A DNA stretch of 64,000 nucleotides from NCBI RefSeq assembly GCF_016900655.1, contig NZ_JACJKH010000002.1, forward strand, positions 62,001 to 126,000, in the 5' to 3' direction. The notes beneath the pieces were generated by a model. The model made no database searches. It saw nothing but the letters and a program-made list of their open reading frames with translations, and had not been told where the DNA came from. The stretch is from Drancourtella massiliensis (GTDB lineage: Bacteria > Bacillota > Clostridia > Lachnospirales > Lachnospiraceae). The position numbers and the translations under genes were made by a program. Below, in pieces: positions 43,779 to 52,230 of the stretch (its first letter is position 1; the number at the start of each line of letters is the position of its first letter).

Positions 43779-45116
43779 ATGGAAAAACAGCGGAAAAGAC
43801 ATGAACATCTGGTTTCGGCTGTAGAAGAGGGAAGTATTGCATGGGAGATGGGCATCGAACCGGGGGACAGGCTTCTTTCGATAAACGGTCAGGAAATCGA
43901 GGATGTTTTTGATTACCATTACTATGTCAATGATGAGAATCTTCTCGTTCTGATTGAGAAGCCGGACGGCGAGCAGTGGGAACTTGAGATAGAAAAAGAA
44001 TATGAGGAGGATCTGGGTCTGACCTTTGAGCAGGGTCTGATGGATGAGTACCGGTCCTGCAGAAACAAGTGCGTTTTCTGTTTTATTGATCAGATGCCAA
44101 AGGGGATGCGTGAAACACTGTATTTCAAAGATGACGATTCAAGACTGTCTTTTCTGCAGGGAAATTATGTGACGCTGACAAATATGAGCGACCATGATAT
44201 TGACCGGATCACCCGTTATCATCTGGAGCCGATCAATATTTCCTTCCATACGACAAATCCTGAACTTCGATGCAAAATGCTTCATAACCGGTTTGCGGGA
44301 GAAGCATTGAAGAAGGTGGACCGCCTTTATGAGGCGGGAATTACGATGAATGGACAGATTGTACTCTGTAAGGGATTAAATGACGGTCAGGAACTGGAAC
44401 GGACGATACAGGATCTGACAGCATATCTTCCGAAGCTGCAGAGTGTATCGGTCGTGCCGGTAGGGCTGAGCAAGTACCGCGACGGACTTTACCCGCTGGA
44501 GCCGTTTACGAGAGATGATGCAAGAAAAGTGCTGGATACGATCCACCGGTGGCAGGAAAAAGTATATCAGGAATACGGATATCATTTCATCCATGCCGGA
44601 GATGAATGGTACATCCTGGCAGGATACGAAATGCCGGAGGAGAGCAGGTACGATGGATATCTGCAGCTGGAAAACGGGGTCGGCATGATCCGGCTTCTTC
44701 AGAATGAATTTGAAGAAGGCTTTCAGAAAATCCGTCCGACAGACCGGAAGATGTCCCTGTCGATTGCAACCGGAGCGCTTGCCTATGATTATCTGAATGA
44801 GTTCATCGGGCGGATGAAAGAAAAATGTCCGAATCTGGATGTTCATCTATATAAGATCCGCAATGAGTTTTTTGGAGAAAGCATTACCGTGTCCGGCCTG
44901 ATTACCGGACAGGATCTGATCAAACAGCTGAAAGGGCAGGAACTTGGGGACAGGCTTCTGCTTCCGTGCAATATGCTAAGAAGCGGAGAGGATGTTTTCC
45001 TGGACGATGTGACAGTTTCGGAGTTAGAAGAAACTTTACAAGTGAAGATAGATATTGTAAAATCAAGCGGACAGGATTTTATCGATGCAGTTTTAAAGGA
45101 GAGGTACGATGAGTAA
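43779..45116 (+). CDS. DUF512 protein with PDZ and radical-SAM-type cysteines
   Basis: 445 residues. An N-terminal PDZ-like domain (about 8-70, VEEGSIAWEMGIEPGDRLLSINGQ) is followed by a CxxxCxxC cluster (CRNKCVFC, near residue 95) in the context FIDQMPKGMRETLYFKDDDSRLSF, then a TIM-barrel-like core and the C-terminal DUF512 region. The cysteines suggest a 4Fe-4S radical SAM enzyme; the reaction is unknown. AAGGAGA precedes the ATG at 43779. It overlaps the ribosome-assembly GTPase gene der by 8 nt, which suggests a ribosome- or translation-related role. Confidence 0.85.
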   Translation: MEKQRKRHEHLVSAVEEGSIAWEMGIEPGDRLLSINGQEIEDVFDYHYYVNDENLLVLIEKPDGEQWELEIEKEYEEDLGLTFEQGLMDEYRSCRNKCVFCFIDQMPKGMRETLYFKDDDSRLSFLQGNYVTLTNMSDHDIDRITRYHLEPINISFHTTNPELRCKMLHNRFAGEALKKVDRLYEAGITMNGQIVLCKGLNDGQELERTIQDLTAYLPKLQSVSVVPVGLSKYRDGLYPLEPFTRDDARKVLDTIHRWQEKVYQEYGYHFIHAGDEWYILAGYEMPEESRYDGYLQLENGVGMIRLLQNEFEEGFQKIRPTDRKMSLSIATGALAYDYLNEFIGRMKEKCPNLDVHLYKIRNEFFGESITVSGLITGQDLIKQLKGQELGDRLLLPCNMLRSGEDVFLDDVTVSELEETLQVKIDIVKSSGQDFIDAVLKERYDE

Positions 45117-46437
45117 ACCAGTAGTTGCGATCGTAGGACGCCCGAATGTCGGGAAGTCTACGTTATTTAATGTTCTGGCCGGGGAGATGATCTCGATTGT
45201 CAAAGACACACCGGGAGTGACAAGAGACCGTATTTATGCGGATGTATCCTGGCTGGACAGAGACTTTACATTGATTGATACAGGAGGAATCGAGCCGGAC
45301 AGCTCGGATATTATCCTTTCACAGATGCGGGAGCAGGCGCAGATTGCGATAGATACGGCAGATGTGATTATTTTTATTACAGATGTGAGACAGGGGCTTG
45401 TAGATGCAGACTCCAAGGTTGCAGATATGCTGCGCCGAGCGAAAAAGCCTGTGATTCTTGCAGTGAACAAGGTAGATAATTTTGACAAATTTATGCCGGA
45501 CGTCTACGAATTTTATAATCTTGGAATCGGAGACCCGAATCCGGTATCTGCATCCTCCAGGCTTGGAATCGGAGACCTTCTGGACGCAGTTGTCGCGTAT
45601 TTCCCGGAAAAAGACAAAGAAGAGGAGGAGGACGAAAGACCGCGGGTTGCCATTGTCGGAAAACCAAATGTCGGAAAATCCTCCATCATTAATAAACTTC
45701 TCGGGGAGAACCGTGTCATTGTATCGGATATTGCAGGGACAACACGGGATGCTATTGATACGGAGATTGTTCATAACGGAAAAGAGTATGTATTCATTGA
45801 TACAGCAGGTCTTCGCAGAAAGAGCAAGATCAAGGAAGAGCTGGAACGGTACAGTATTATCCGGACCGTAACCGCGGTAGAAAGAGCAGATGTTGTTTTG
45901 ATGGTGATTGACGCAGTGGAAGGTGTAACCGAGCAGGATGCTAAAATCGCCGGAATCGCGCATGAGCGAGGCAAGGGAATCATTATTGTAGTCAATAAAT
46001 GGGATGCGATCGAGAAAAACGACCGGACCATGCGTGAATATGAAGGAAAGATCAGGAATGTACTGTCCTATATGCCGTATGCGGAGATCATGTATATTTC
46101 GGCAAAGACAGGGCAGAGGATTCAGAAGCTCTTTGATATGATCGATATGGTGATTGAAAATCAGTCCCTGCGGATTGCGACAGGCGTGCTGAATGAGATC
46201 ATGACAGAGGCAGTTGCCATGCAGCAGCCGCCTTCTGATAAAGGAAAACGCCTGAAACTTTACTATATTACACAGGTATCTGTCAAACCGCCTACTTTTG
46301 TGATTTTTGTCAACGATAAGGAACTGATGCATTTTTCTTATACAAGATATCTGGAGAACAAGATCAGGGAGGCATTCGGTTTCCGGGGAACTTCACTGAA
46401 ATTCTTTATCAGAGAAAGAAAGGAAAAGGAGAAGTAA
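45109..46437 (+). CDS. der: Ribosome biogenesis GTPase Der (EngA)
   Basis: 442 residues. Two tandem GTPase domains, G1 loops GRPNVGKST (near 8) and GKPNVGKSS (near 184), each with DTAG/DTGG and NKxD, and a C-terminal KH-like domain. Needed for late 50S assembly. It overlaps the DUF512 gene at its start (8 nt) and is 4 nt from plsY, so it sits in a tight operon. Confidence 0.97.
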   Translation: MSKPVVAIVGRPNVGKSTLFNVLAGEMISIVKDTPGVTRDRIYADVSWLDRDFTLIDTGGIEPDSSDIILSQMREQAQIAIDTADVIIFITDVRQGLVDADSKVADMLRRAKKPVILAVNKVDNFDKFMPDVYEFYNLGIGDPNPVSASSRLGIGDLLDAVVAYFPEKDKEEEEDERPRVAIVGKPNVGKSSIINKLLGENRVIVSDIAGTTRDAIDTEIVHNGKEYVFIDTAGLRRKSKIKEELERYSIIRTVTAVERADVVLMVIDAVEGVTEQDAKIAGIAHERGKGIIIVVNKWDAIEKNDRTMREYEGKIRNVLSYMPYAEIMYISAKTGQRIQKLFDMIDMVIENQSLRIATGVLNEIMTEAVAMQQPPSDKGKRLKLYYITQVSVKPPTFVIFVNDKELMHFSYTRYLENKIREAFGFRGTSLKFFIRERKEKEK

Positions 46438-46441
46438 GGTC

Positions 46442-47086
46442 ATGGAACGGATCGTGTGTATTTTGATCGGGTATGTTTTCGGGCTTTTCCAGACAGGATA
46501 TATTTACGGGAGACTGCAGCATGTGGATATCCGGAAAATGGGGAGCGGAAATGCCGGTTCTACAAATGCGCTGAGAACACTCGGGGTCAAAGCGGGAGCG
46601 TGTACGTTTTTGGGGGATTCCTTTAAGTGTATTTTTGCCGTTCTGGCAGTACGGCTGATTTTTGGAGAAACACATGGAGACATTCTTCCTCTTCTTTCTA
46701 TTTATGCCGGAATGGGAGCAGTGCTTGGACATAATTTCCCGTTCTATCTGAAATTCAAAGGAGGAAAAGGAATTGCGGCCATGGCAGGACTTCTGGCCGC
46801 CCTTACGAATGTCTGGATCTGCTTGATTGCGATCGTGGTATTTGTTACAATAGTAGCAGTAACAAAATATGTTTCCGTTGGTTCGATTGCGGTCGTTCTG
46901 ATTTTCTTTGCAGGTGTCGTATTCCGCGGACAGACAGGAAGCTACGGTATGGCTGCGCCATATCTCCATGAGATGTATGTGGTGGCAGCATTTCTTGCAG
47001 TTCTTGCAATCTGGAAGCACAGAGCGAATATTCAGAGACTGTTAAGCGGCACAGAAAATAAAATCAGCATCGGAAAGAAAAAATAG
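46442..47086 (+). CDS. plsY: Glycerol-3-phosphate acyltransferase PlsY
   Basis: 214-residue polytopic membrane enzyme. Transfers acyl from acyl-phosphate to glycerol 3-phosphate, the first step of membrane lipid synthesis. GSGNAGSTNALRTLG, GHNFPFYLKFKGGKG and the later glycine loop are the three PlsY motifs. gpsA, which makes its substrate, follows 10 nt downstream. Confidence 0.96.
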   Translation: MERIVCILIGYVFGLFQTGYIYGRLQHVDIRKMGSGNAGSTNALRTLGVKAGACTFLGDSFKCIFAVLAVRLIFGETHGDILPLLSIYAGMGAVLGHNFPFYLKFKGGKGIAAMAGLLAALTNVWICLIAIVVFVTIVAVTKYVSVGSIAVVLIFFAGVVFRGQTGSYGMAAPYLHEMYVVAAFLAVLAIWKHRANIQRLLSGTENKISIGKKK

Positions 47087-47096
47087 GAGGCACAGT

Positions 47097-48128
47097 ATGG
47101 CAAAAGTTGGAATTATGGGAGCCGGCAGCTGGGGAACGGCGATTTCATGGCTTCTGACAAACAATGGACATGAGGTGACTGTCTGGTCTATCGACGCGAA
47201 AGAGGTGGAGATGCTTGACAGAGAGCGGGAACACAAGTCCAAACTTCCGGGGGTGAAGCTTCAGGACAGTATCCGTTTCACAAATGAGATCCGGGAAGGC
47301 ATTGAAGGAAAGGACTTTGTAGTGCTTGCCGTTCCGTCACCATTTACGAGATCGACGGCTCAGAGGATGTGTCCTTATGTGAAAGAGGGACAGATCCTTG
47401 TCAATGTGGCAAAGGGGATCGAGGAAAAGACGTTGATGACATTGAGCGAGCAGATTGAGGAAGAAGTGCCTCAGGCGGACGTGGCGGTTCTTTCGGGACC
47501 AAGCCATGCGGAAGAAGTAGGAAAGGGTCTGCCTACCACATGTGTAGTCGGTGCAAAAACAAGAGAGACGGCAGAGTACCTTCAGAAAGCATTTATGAGC
47601 GAAGTGTTCCGTGTGTATACAAGTCCGGATATCAAAGGCATCGAACTGGGAGGATCTTTGAAAAATGTCATTGCTCTTGCTGCCGGTATTGCGGATGGCC
47701 TTGGATACGGCGACAATACAAAAGCCGCTCTGATCACAAGGGGGATTGCTGAGATTGCACGTCTGGGAGTAAAGATGGGCGGAAAGATCGAAACCTTTAC
47801 CGGGCTGACAGGAATCGGTGATCTGATTGTGACCTGTGCAAGTGTCCACAGCCGGAACCGGAAGGCAGGATATCTGATAGGACAGGGAAGGACGATGCAG
47901 GAAGCCATGGATGAGGTCAAAATGGTAGTTGAAGGCGTCTACTCTGCAAAAGCGGCAAAGCAGCTTGCCGGGCAGTACCAGATTTCCATGCCGATTGTAG
48001 AACAGGTCAATCAGGTGCTCTTTGAAGGAAAGAGTCCGGCCGAGGCGGTCAAAGAGCTGATGCTTCGTGACCGGAAAGAAGAACACAGTGCCCTTCCTTG
48101 GGGAGAAGAAGATACAGATACAAAATAA
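47097..48128 (+). CDS. gpsA: Glycerol-3-phosphate dehydrogenase [NAD(P)+]
   Basis: 343 residues. Reduces dihydroxyacetone phosphate to sn-glycerol 3-phosphate for phospholipids. N-terminal dinucleotide motif GAGSWGTA, catalytic Lys in GGSLKNVIALAAGIADG, and the R/N substrate site in SRNRKAGY. It supplies PlsY. A long hairpin directly after its stop probably ends the housekeeping transcript before spoIVA. Confidence 0.97.
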   Translation: MAKVGIMGAGSWGTAISWLLTNNGHEVTVWSIDAKEVEMLDREREHKSKLPGVKLQDSIRFTNEIREGIEGKDFVVLAVPSPFTRSTAQRMCPYVKEGQILVNVAKGIEEKTLMTLSEQIEEEVPQADVAVLSGPSHAEEVGKGLPTTCVVGAKTRETAEYLQKAFMSEVFRVYTSPDIKGIELGGSLKNVIALAAGIADGLGYGDNTKAALITRGIAEIARLGVKMGGKIETFTGLTGIGDLIVTCASVHSRNRKAGYLIGQGRTMQEAMDEVKMVVEGVYSAKAAKQLAGQYQISMPIVEQVNQVLFEGKSPAEAVKELMLRDRKEEHSALPWGEEDTDTK

Positions 48129-48140
48129 AACAGGTCTAAA

Positions 48141-48189
48141 TACCTCCTTGCAGGCATACATTGGTATCAGCATTGCAAGGGGGTATTTT
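48141..48189 (+). terminator. gpsA terminator hairpin containing the spoIVA RBS
   Basis: A 12-bp stem (48141-48152 with 48174-48185, including a G-U pair) followed by TTTT. Its right arm contains AAGGGGG, the ribosome binding site of spoIVA, and its 21-nt loop contains CATACATT. Confidence 0.75.
48155..48162 (+). promoter_or_regulatory. Candidate sigma-E -10 element of spoIVA
   Basis: CATACATT closely matches the sigma-E -10 consensus CATACAAT. A plausible -35 (TCTAAAT) lies about 13 bp upstream. spoIVA is sigma-E-dependent in Bacillus. The predicted start near 48169 would leave out the left arm of the hairpin. Confidence 0.6.
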
Positions 48190-48190
48190 C

Positions 48191-49663
48191 ATGGAGAATT
48201 TTCAGCTTTATCATGATATGCAGGTCAGAACAAACGGGGAAATCTATTTCGGGGTTGTAGGTCCGGTAAGGACCGGAAAGTCCACGTTTATCAAACGGTT
48301 TATGGATCTTCTGGTTCTCCCGCATATGAATGATGAAAATCAGCGGGCGAGGACAATGGATGAACTGCCACAGTCCTCTTCCGGAAAAACCATTATGACA
48401 ACAGAACCTAAATTTATTCCAAAAGAGGCGGCGGAGATTACACTTTCAGATGATGTCCGGGTTCGGGTCCGGCTGATCGACTGTGTCGGATATATGACAG
48501 AAGGGGCAAAAGGGCATATCGAAGACGGGGAGGAACGCAAAGTTAAAACACCGTGGTTTGACTATGAGATTCCGTTTACAAAAGCAGCCGGAATCGGAAC
48601 AAGGAAGGTGATTCATGATCATGCCACTATCGGAATTGTAGTGACAACGGATGGAACGATCGGAGAGATCCCAAGAGAAGCGTACCGGGACCCGGAAGGA
48701 AAGACCATCCGGGAACTGAAAGATATCGGGAAACCCTTTCTCGTTCTGGTAAATTCAGCAAGGCCTTACGGGAAGGAAGCGTCAGAGACCGTAAAAGAGA
48801 TCCAGGAGTCCTATCAGGTGGCGGCGATGCCGGTCAATTGTGAGCAGCTGAAAGAGGAGGATATCCATCGGATGATGGAGGAGATCCTGTTTGAATTCCC
48901 GGTTTCCGAGATGGAATTTTATATACCAAAATGGGTGGAAATGCTGCCGCGAAGCCATAGAATCAAGGAAGAAATGGTATCCTATATCAGAGACTTGATG
49001 GAGGAAAAGACGGAAATCCGGGATTTTATCGGAGGAATCGAACAGCCGGATGATACATATATCGAAAGTGTCCGTGTGGATCATATTGCGATGGATACCG
49101 GATGTATCCGGATGGAAATCCGTGTTTACGAGAAATACTATTATGAAATGCTCAGTGAGATGACAAACATGAAGATACAGAATGAGTACGAACTCCTTAG
49201 GGCCATGAAGGAAATGTCCGCCCTTCAGGAGGAGTATGCCAATGTCAAAGATGCTATGGACAGTGTCAGGGCAAAGGGGTATGGAGTGGTGAGTCCGAAG
49301 AAAGAGGAGATTTCCCTTACAGATCCGGAGATCATCAAGCAGGGCAGCAAGTACGGGGTGAAGATCCATTCGGAGGCACCGTCGATTCACATGATACGGG
49401 CCAATATTGAAACGGAGATCGCGCCGATTGTGGGCAACGAGCAGCAGGCTCAGGATATCCTGCGGTACATCAAAGATGCGAAAGAGCAGGAAGGAGGAGT
49501 CTGGGAAACCAACATTTTTGGAAAAACAATCGAGGAACTTGTGATGGACGGAATGCGGCATAAGATTACGATGATCAATGACGAATGTCAGGGAAAACTT
49601 CAGGATACGATGCAGAAAATTGTAAACGACAGCAATGGAGGGATTGTCTGTATCATTATCTAA
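48191..49663 (+). CDS. spoIVA: Stage IV sporulation protein A
   Basis: 490 residues, within a few residues of the Bacillus protein. SpoIVA is an ATPase that polymerises on the forespore to form the coat basement layer. It begins ENFQLYHDMQVRTNGEIYFG with Walker A GPVRTGKS at 24-31, and ends in the conserved GGIVCIII. GGGGG lies 7 nt before the ATG at 48191. It follows gpsA but is probably expressed only in the mother cell from a sigma-E promoter. A long hairpin follows. Confidence 0.97.
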   Translation: MENFQLYHDMQVRTNGEIYFGVVGPVRTGKSTFIKRFMDLLVLPHMNDENQRARTMDELPQSSSGKTIMTTEPKFIPKEAAEITLSDDVRVRVRLIDCVGYMTEGAKGHIEDGEERKVKTPWFDYEIPFTKAAGIGTRKVIHDHATIGIVVTTDGTIGEIPREAYRDPEGKTIRELKDIGKPFLVLVNSARPYGKEASETVKEIQESYQVAAMPVNCEQLKEEDIHRMMEEILFEFPVSEMEFYIPKWVEMLPRSHRIKEEMVSYIRDLMEEKTEIRDFIGGIEQPDDTYIESVRVDHIAMDTGCIRMEIRVYEKYYYEMLSEMTNMKIQNEYELLRAMKEMSALQEEYANVKDAMDSVRAKGYGVVSPKKEEISLTDPEIIKQGSKYGVKIHSEAPSIHMIRANIETEIAPIVGNEQQAQDILRYIKDAKEQEGGVWETNIFGKTIEELVMDGMRHKITMINDECQGKLQDTMQKIVNDSNGGIVCIII

Positions 49664-49675
49664 ACCGGATAAATG

Positions 49676-49724
49676 GGCCTGTACGCAAAAAGTTGAAAAA
49701 CTTGATGAACGTACAGGCCTCTTT
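49676..49724 (+). terminator. Probable terminator of spoIVA
   Basis: A 10-bp stem (49676-49685 with 49710-49719) with a second small hairpin (AAGTT-GAAA-AACTT) in its loop. The T-tract after it is weak (TCTTT), so termination is less certain. Confidence 0.55.
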
Positions 49725-49764
49725 GTGGTATACTTGATCTGTTAGAGAAAGAAGGAGAGCGGAT

Positions 49765-50091
49765 ATGATAATGATTACGGGCGGAAGCTTTCAGGGAAAG
49801 ACAGAGTATGCCAGAGCACAATACCCGGACCGGGAGATCATCGTACATTTTGAAGAACAGATTTTACAGTGCATCCGGGAGAACAGGGATCCAGCAGCGT
49901 ACACCGGGCAGTTTATTGAGAGTCATCCGGATGCAGTTGTTCTGATGGATGAAATCGGAAACGGGATTGTTCCGGTGGACCGGGAGGAGCGGGCATGGAG
50001 AGAGGCTGCAGGACGTGCCGGATGCCGGCTGGCAAAAGAGGCCGGGGAGGTCTACCGCGTCATGGCAGGGATCGGGATCAGGATCAAATGA
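49765..50091 (+). CDS. Short CobU-like adenosylcobinamide kinase homologue
   Basis: 108 residues, against about 180 for CobU. It has a P-loop GGSFQGKTEYA at the start and the CobU C-terminal signature DEIGNGIVPVDREERAWREAAGR with MAGIGIRIK at the end. The middle part, with the guanylylation-site histidine and the DCLTLW strand, is missing. It may keep nucleotide binding but not the full kinase/guanylyltransferase activity. Its ATGA overlap with a precorrin-2 dehydrogenase gene supports a link to corrinoid or tetrapyrrole metabolism. I see no frameshift, so this looks like a real compact variant. Confidence 0.72.
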   Translation: MIMITGGSFQGKTEYARAQYPDREIIVHFEEQILQCIRENRDPAAYTGQFIESHPDAVVLMDEIGNGIVPVDREERAWREAAGRAGCRLAKEAGEVYRVMAGIGIRIK

Positions 50092-50582
50092 GCAGGGAAA
50101 AATATCCGCGGTTTCCGCTCTTTTTGAGTCTGTGCGGCAGAGAGATCCTGATTGTCGGCGCCGGGAATATCGCGGTCCGGAGAGCCGGCATCCTTCTTCC
50201 TTTTGGCTGCAGCATCCGGATGTGCGCTCCGGAAAGAGAGGATGAGCTGAAAGAGCCTCTCAGAGGATGGATTCTGGACGGAAAGGTCCGGTACGAGAGC
50301 AGGCGGTTTGAAAAGGATGTGCTGACCGGCCGGGAGTTTCTTGTGTTTGCGGCAACGGATGAAAACGAAACAAACGCAGAGATTGTTCAGATATGCAGGG
50401 GAAAAGGAATTCTGGTGAATAACGCATCGGACGCTTCCATGTGTGATTTCTTCTTCCCGTCTGTACTGCGGGATGAGGAGATTGTAATCGGAATTGTAGG
50501 GGATGGAAGCGACCACAGAAAGGTAAAGCAGATACGAAAAAAGATACAGGACATGCTGAAAGGAGAGAAAAGACCCAAATGA
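50088..50582 (+). CDS. Precorrin-2 dehydrogenase / sirohydrochlorin ferrochelatase-like
   Basis: 164 residues, like the N-terminal CysG domain or Met8p/SirC. NAD-binding ILIVGAGNIAVRRAG starts at about residue 21, and NASDASMCDFFFPSVLRDEEIVIGI matches the conserved DDPELCDFIFP segment. It would oxidise precorrin-2 to sirohydrochlorin and may insert iron or cobalt. It overlaps the CobU-like gene and the MBL gene by ATGA, so all three are tightly coupled. No methyltransferase (CobA) is fused or adjacent. Confidence 0.82.
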   Translation: MSREKYPRFPLFLSLCGREILIVGAGNIAVRRAGILLPFGCSIRMCAPEREDELKEPLRGWILDGKVRYESRRFEKDVLTGREFLVFAATDENETNAEIVQICRGKGILVNNASDASMCDFFFPSVLRDEEIVIGIVGDGSDHRKVKQIRKKIQDMLKGEKRPK

Positions 50583-51277
50583 AAGTCACTTATCTGTATC
50601 ACAGTGGATTTACAGTAGAAGATGAACGTGCAATGTATGTTTTTGATTACTATAAGGGGAAGCTGCCTGAGACAGAGGCCGATAAACAGATGTATGTTTT
50701 TGTGAGCCACCGCCACAGCGACCACTTCAATCCGGAAATTTTTGAGTGGGAGAAAGAGCATCCGAAGATCCAGTACATTCTGTCGGATGACGTGGAGGCG
50801 GATCCTGCTCCCAACCGGATTTTCCTGCCTCCGGATAAAAAAATAAAGATCGGAACGCTGAAAATAGAGACGCTTCGTTCTACGGATGAAGGCGTTGCTT
50901 TTCTCGTTGCCTTCCGTGATAAGAGAATTTATCATGCAGGTGATCTGAACTGGTGGCACTGGGAAGGCGAGAGTATTGACTATAACCGCAGTATGCGTAA
51001 AAATTACCAGAAGGAAATCAAAAAGCTTGCACGAAAGAAGATCGATCTGGCGTTTGTCGTTCTGGATCCAAGACAGGGCGGAGCGGCATTTTCCGGCATT
51101 GATTATTTCATGAGAAATGTGAGGGCAGAGCATGTCTTCCCGATGCACATGTGGAAGGATTATGGGCTGACAGACCGTCTGCTGACTTCAGAAATTTCCT
51201 CGGGCTACCGGAACCGGATTCACCGCGTATGGGAGGAAGGACAGACTGTGGAGATCAAGGAACGGAAGGGAGAATAA
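50579..51277 (+). CDS. Metallo-beta-lactamase-fold hydrolase
   Basis: 232 residues. The metal site HRHSDH is at about 43-48, with later ligands in YHAGDLNWW and PMHMW, as in UlaG-like MBL proteins. The substrate is unknown. Its gene overlaps the precorrin-2 dehydrogenase stop by 4 nt and ends 2 nt before rnhA. No secretion signal is present, so it is cytoplasmic. Confidence 0.85.
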   Translation: MKVTYLYHSGFTVEDERAMYVFDYYKGKLPETEADKQMYVFVSHRHSDHFNPEIFEWEKEHPKIQYILSDDVEADPAPNRIFLPPDKKIKIGTLKIETLRSTDEGVAFLVAFRDKRIYHAGDLNWWHWEGESIDYNRSMRKNYQKEIKKLARKKIDLAFVVLDPRQGGAAFSGIDYFMRNVRAEHVFPMHMWKDYGLTDRLLTSEISSGYRNRIHRVWEEGQTVEIKERKGE

Positions 51278-51279
51278 CA

Positions 51280-51771
51280 ATGCTTGTAAAAATCTATACG
51301 GACGGTGCGGCAAGAGGAAATCCGGACGGACCGGGAGGATATGGAACGATTCTCTCCTATACCGATCCGAAAGGACAGACTCATATACGGGAGCTTTCCC
51401 AGGGGTATGAAAAGACAACTAACAACCGGATGGAGCTGATGGCAGTCATTGCCGGACTGGAAGCGCTGAACAGGCCCTGTGAAGTGGAAATCTATTCGGA
51501 TTCCAAATATGTAGTGGATGCGTTTAATCAGCACTGGATTGACAACTGGATCCGGAAGGGCTGGAAGCGAGGGAAAAATGAGCCGGTCAAAAACATCGAT
51601 CTCTGGAAACGGCTTTTGGAGGCGGCAAAGCCGCACAAGATGACATTGATCTGGGTAAAAGGGCATGACGGCCACCCGCAGAATGAACGATGTGACGAAC
51701 TTGCGACAACGGCAGCGGACGGTGAGGACCGGATCGTTGATGAAGGACTTGCAAGTGAAGGCCAAGTGTGA
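51280..51771 (+). CDS. rnhA: Ribonuclease HI
   Basis: 163 residues. Degrades RNA in RNA-DNA hybrids. Catalytic acids are visible at Asp8 (YTDGAA), Glu52 (NNRMELMA), Asp74 (YSDSKYVV) and Asp139 (ERCDELA), with the basic handle WIRKGWKRGKN. It starts 2 nt after the MBL gene and ends 15 nt before the RNase P RNA. Confidence 0.95.
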   Translation: MLVKIYTDGAARGNPDGPGGYGTILSYTDPKGQTHIRELSQGYEKTTNNRMELMAVIAGLEALNRPCEVEIYSDSKYVVDAFNQHWIDNWIRKGWKRGKNEPVKNIDLWKRLLEAAKPHKMTLIWVKGHDGHPQNERCDELATTAADGEDRIVDEGLASEGQV

Positions 51772-51786
51772 TATTGTATTACAGGT

Positions 51787-52130
51787 GCAGGTAAGATAAA
51801 CAGTCGCGGCTGCGAATCCCGAAAGGGTGCAGACGAGGAAAGTCCGGGCTTCACAGGGCAGGATGCCGGATAACGTCCGGTGGAGGCGACTCCAAGGATA
51901 GTGCAACAGAAATAAACCGCCGCTTATGCGGTAAGGGTGGAAAGGCAGTGTAAGAGACTACCGCTTTTCTGGTAACAGAAGAGGCACATGTAAACCCCAT
52001 CCGAAGAAAGACCGAATGAAAACGATACGGCGGCCCGTCGTGTTTTAGGTGGGTTGATGGACTCCCGCGGCGACGCAGGAGCTAGATAGATGACTGTTCA
52101 AGACATAACCCGGCTTATCGTCTTGCCTGC
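51787..52130 (+). ncRNA. rnpB: RNase P RNA
   Basis: Catalytic RNA that trims tRNA 5' ends. The 5' and 3' ends pair (GCAGGTAAGAT with TCTTGCCTGC). Conserved cores GAGGAAAGTCCGGGCT (from 51836) and the 3' AGATAGATGACTG...ACATAACCCGGCTTATCG are present. The size (about 344 nt) and layout fit the bacterial A-type more than the Bacillus B-type. A terminator follows. Confidence 0.95.
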
Positions 52131-52150
52131 CGTTTATACAGAAAGCAAAA

Positions 52151-52183
52151 AAAGGGTGCGGTGCTTAAACCGCACCCTTTTTA
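52151..52183. terminator. Terminator between rnpB and the Spo0A-C-like gene
   Basis: Stem GGGTGCGGT (52154-52162) with ACCGCACCC (52169-52177), preceded by A's and followed by T's, so it can act in both directions. Confidence 0.88.
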
Positions 52184-52230
52184 TAAGCTTTCCGGCAGAA
52201 TGATAGATTCCGTTTATGCGACAGCAGTTT

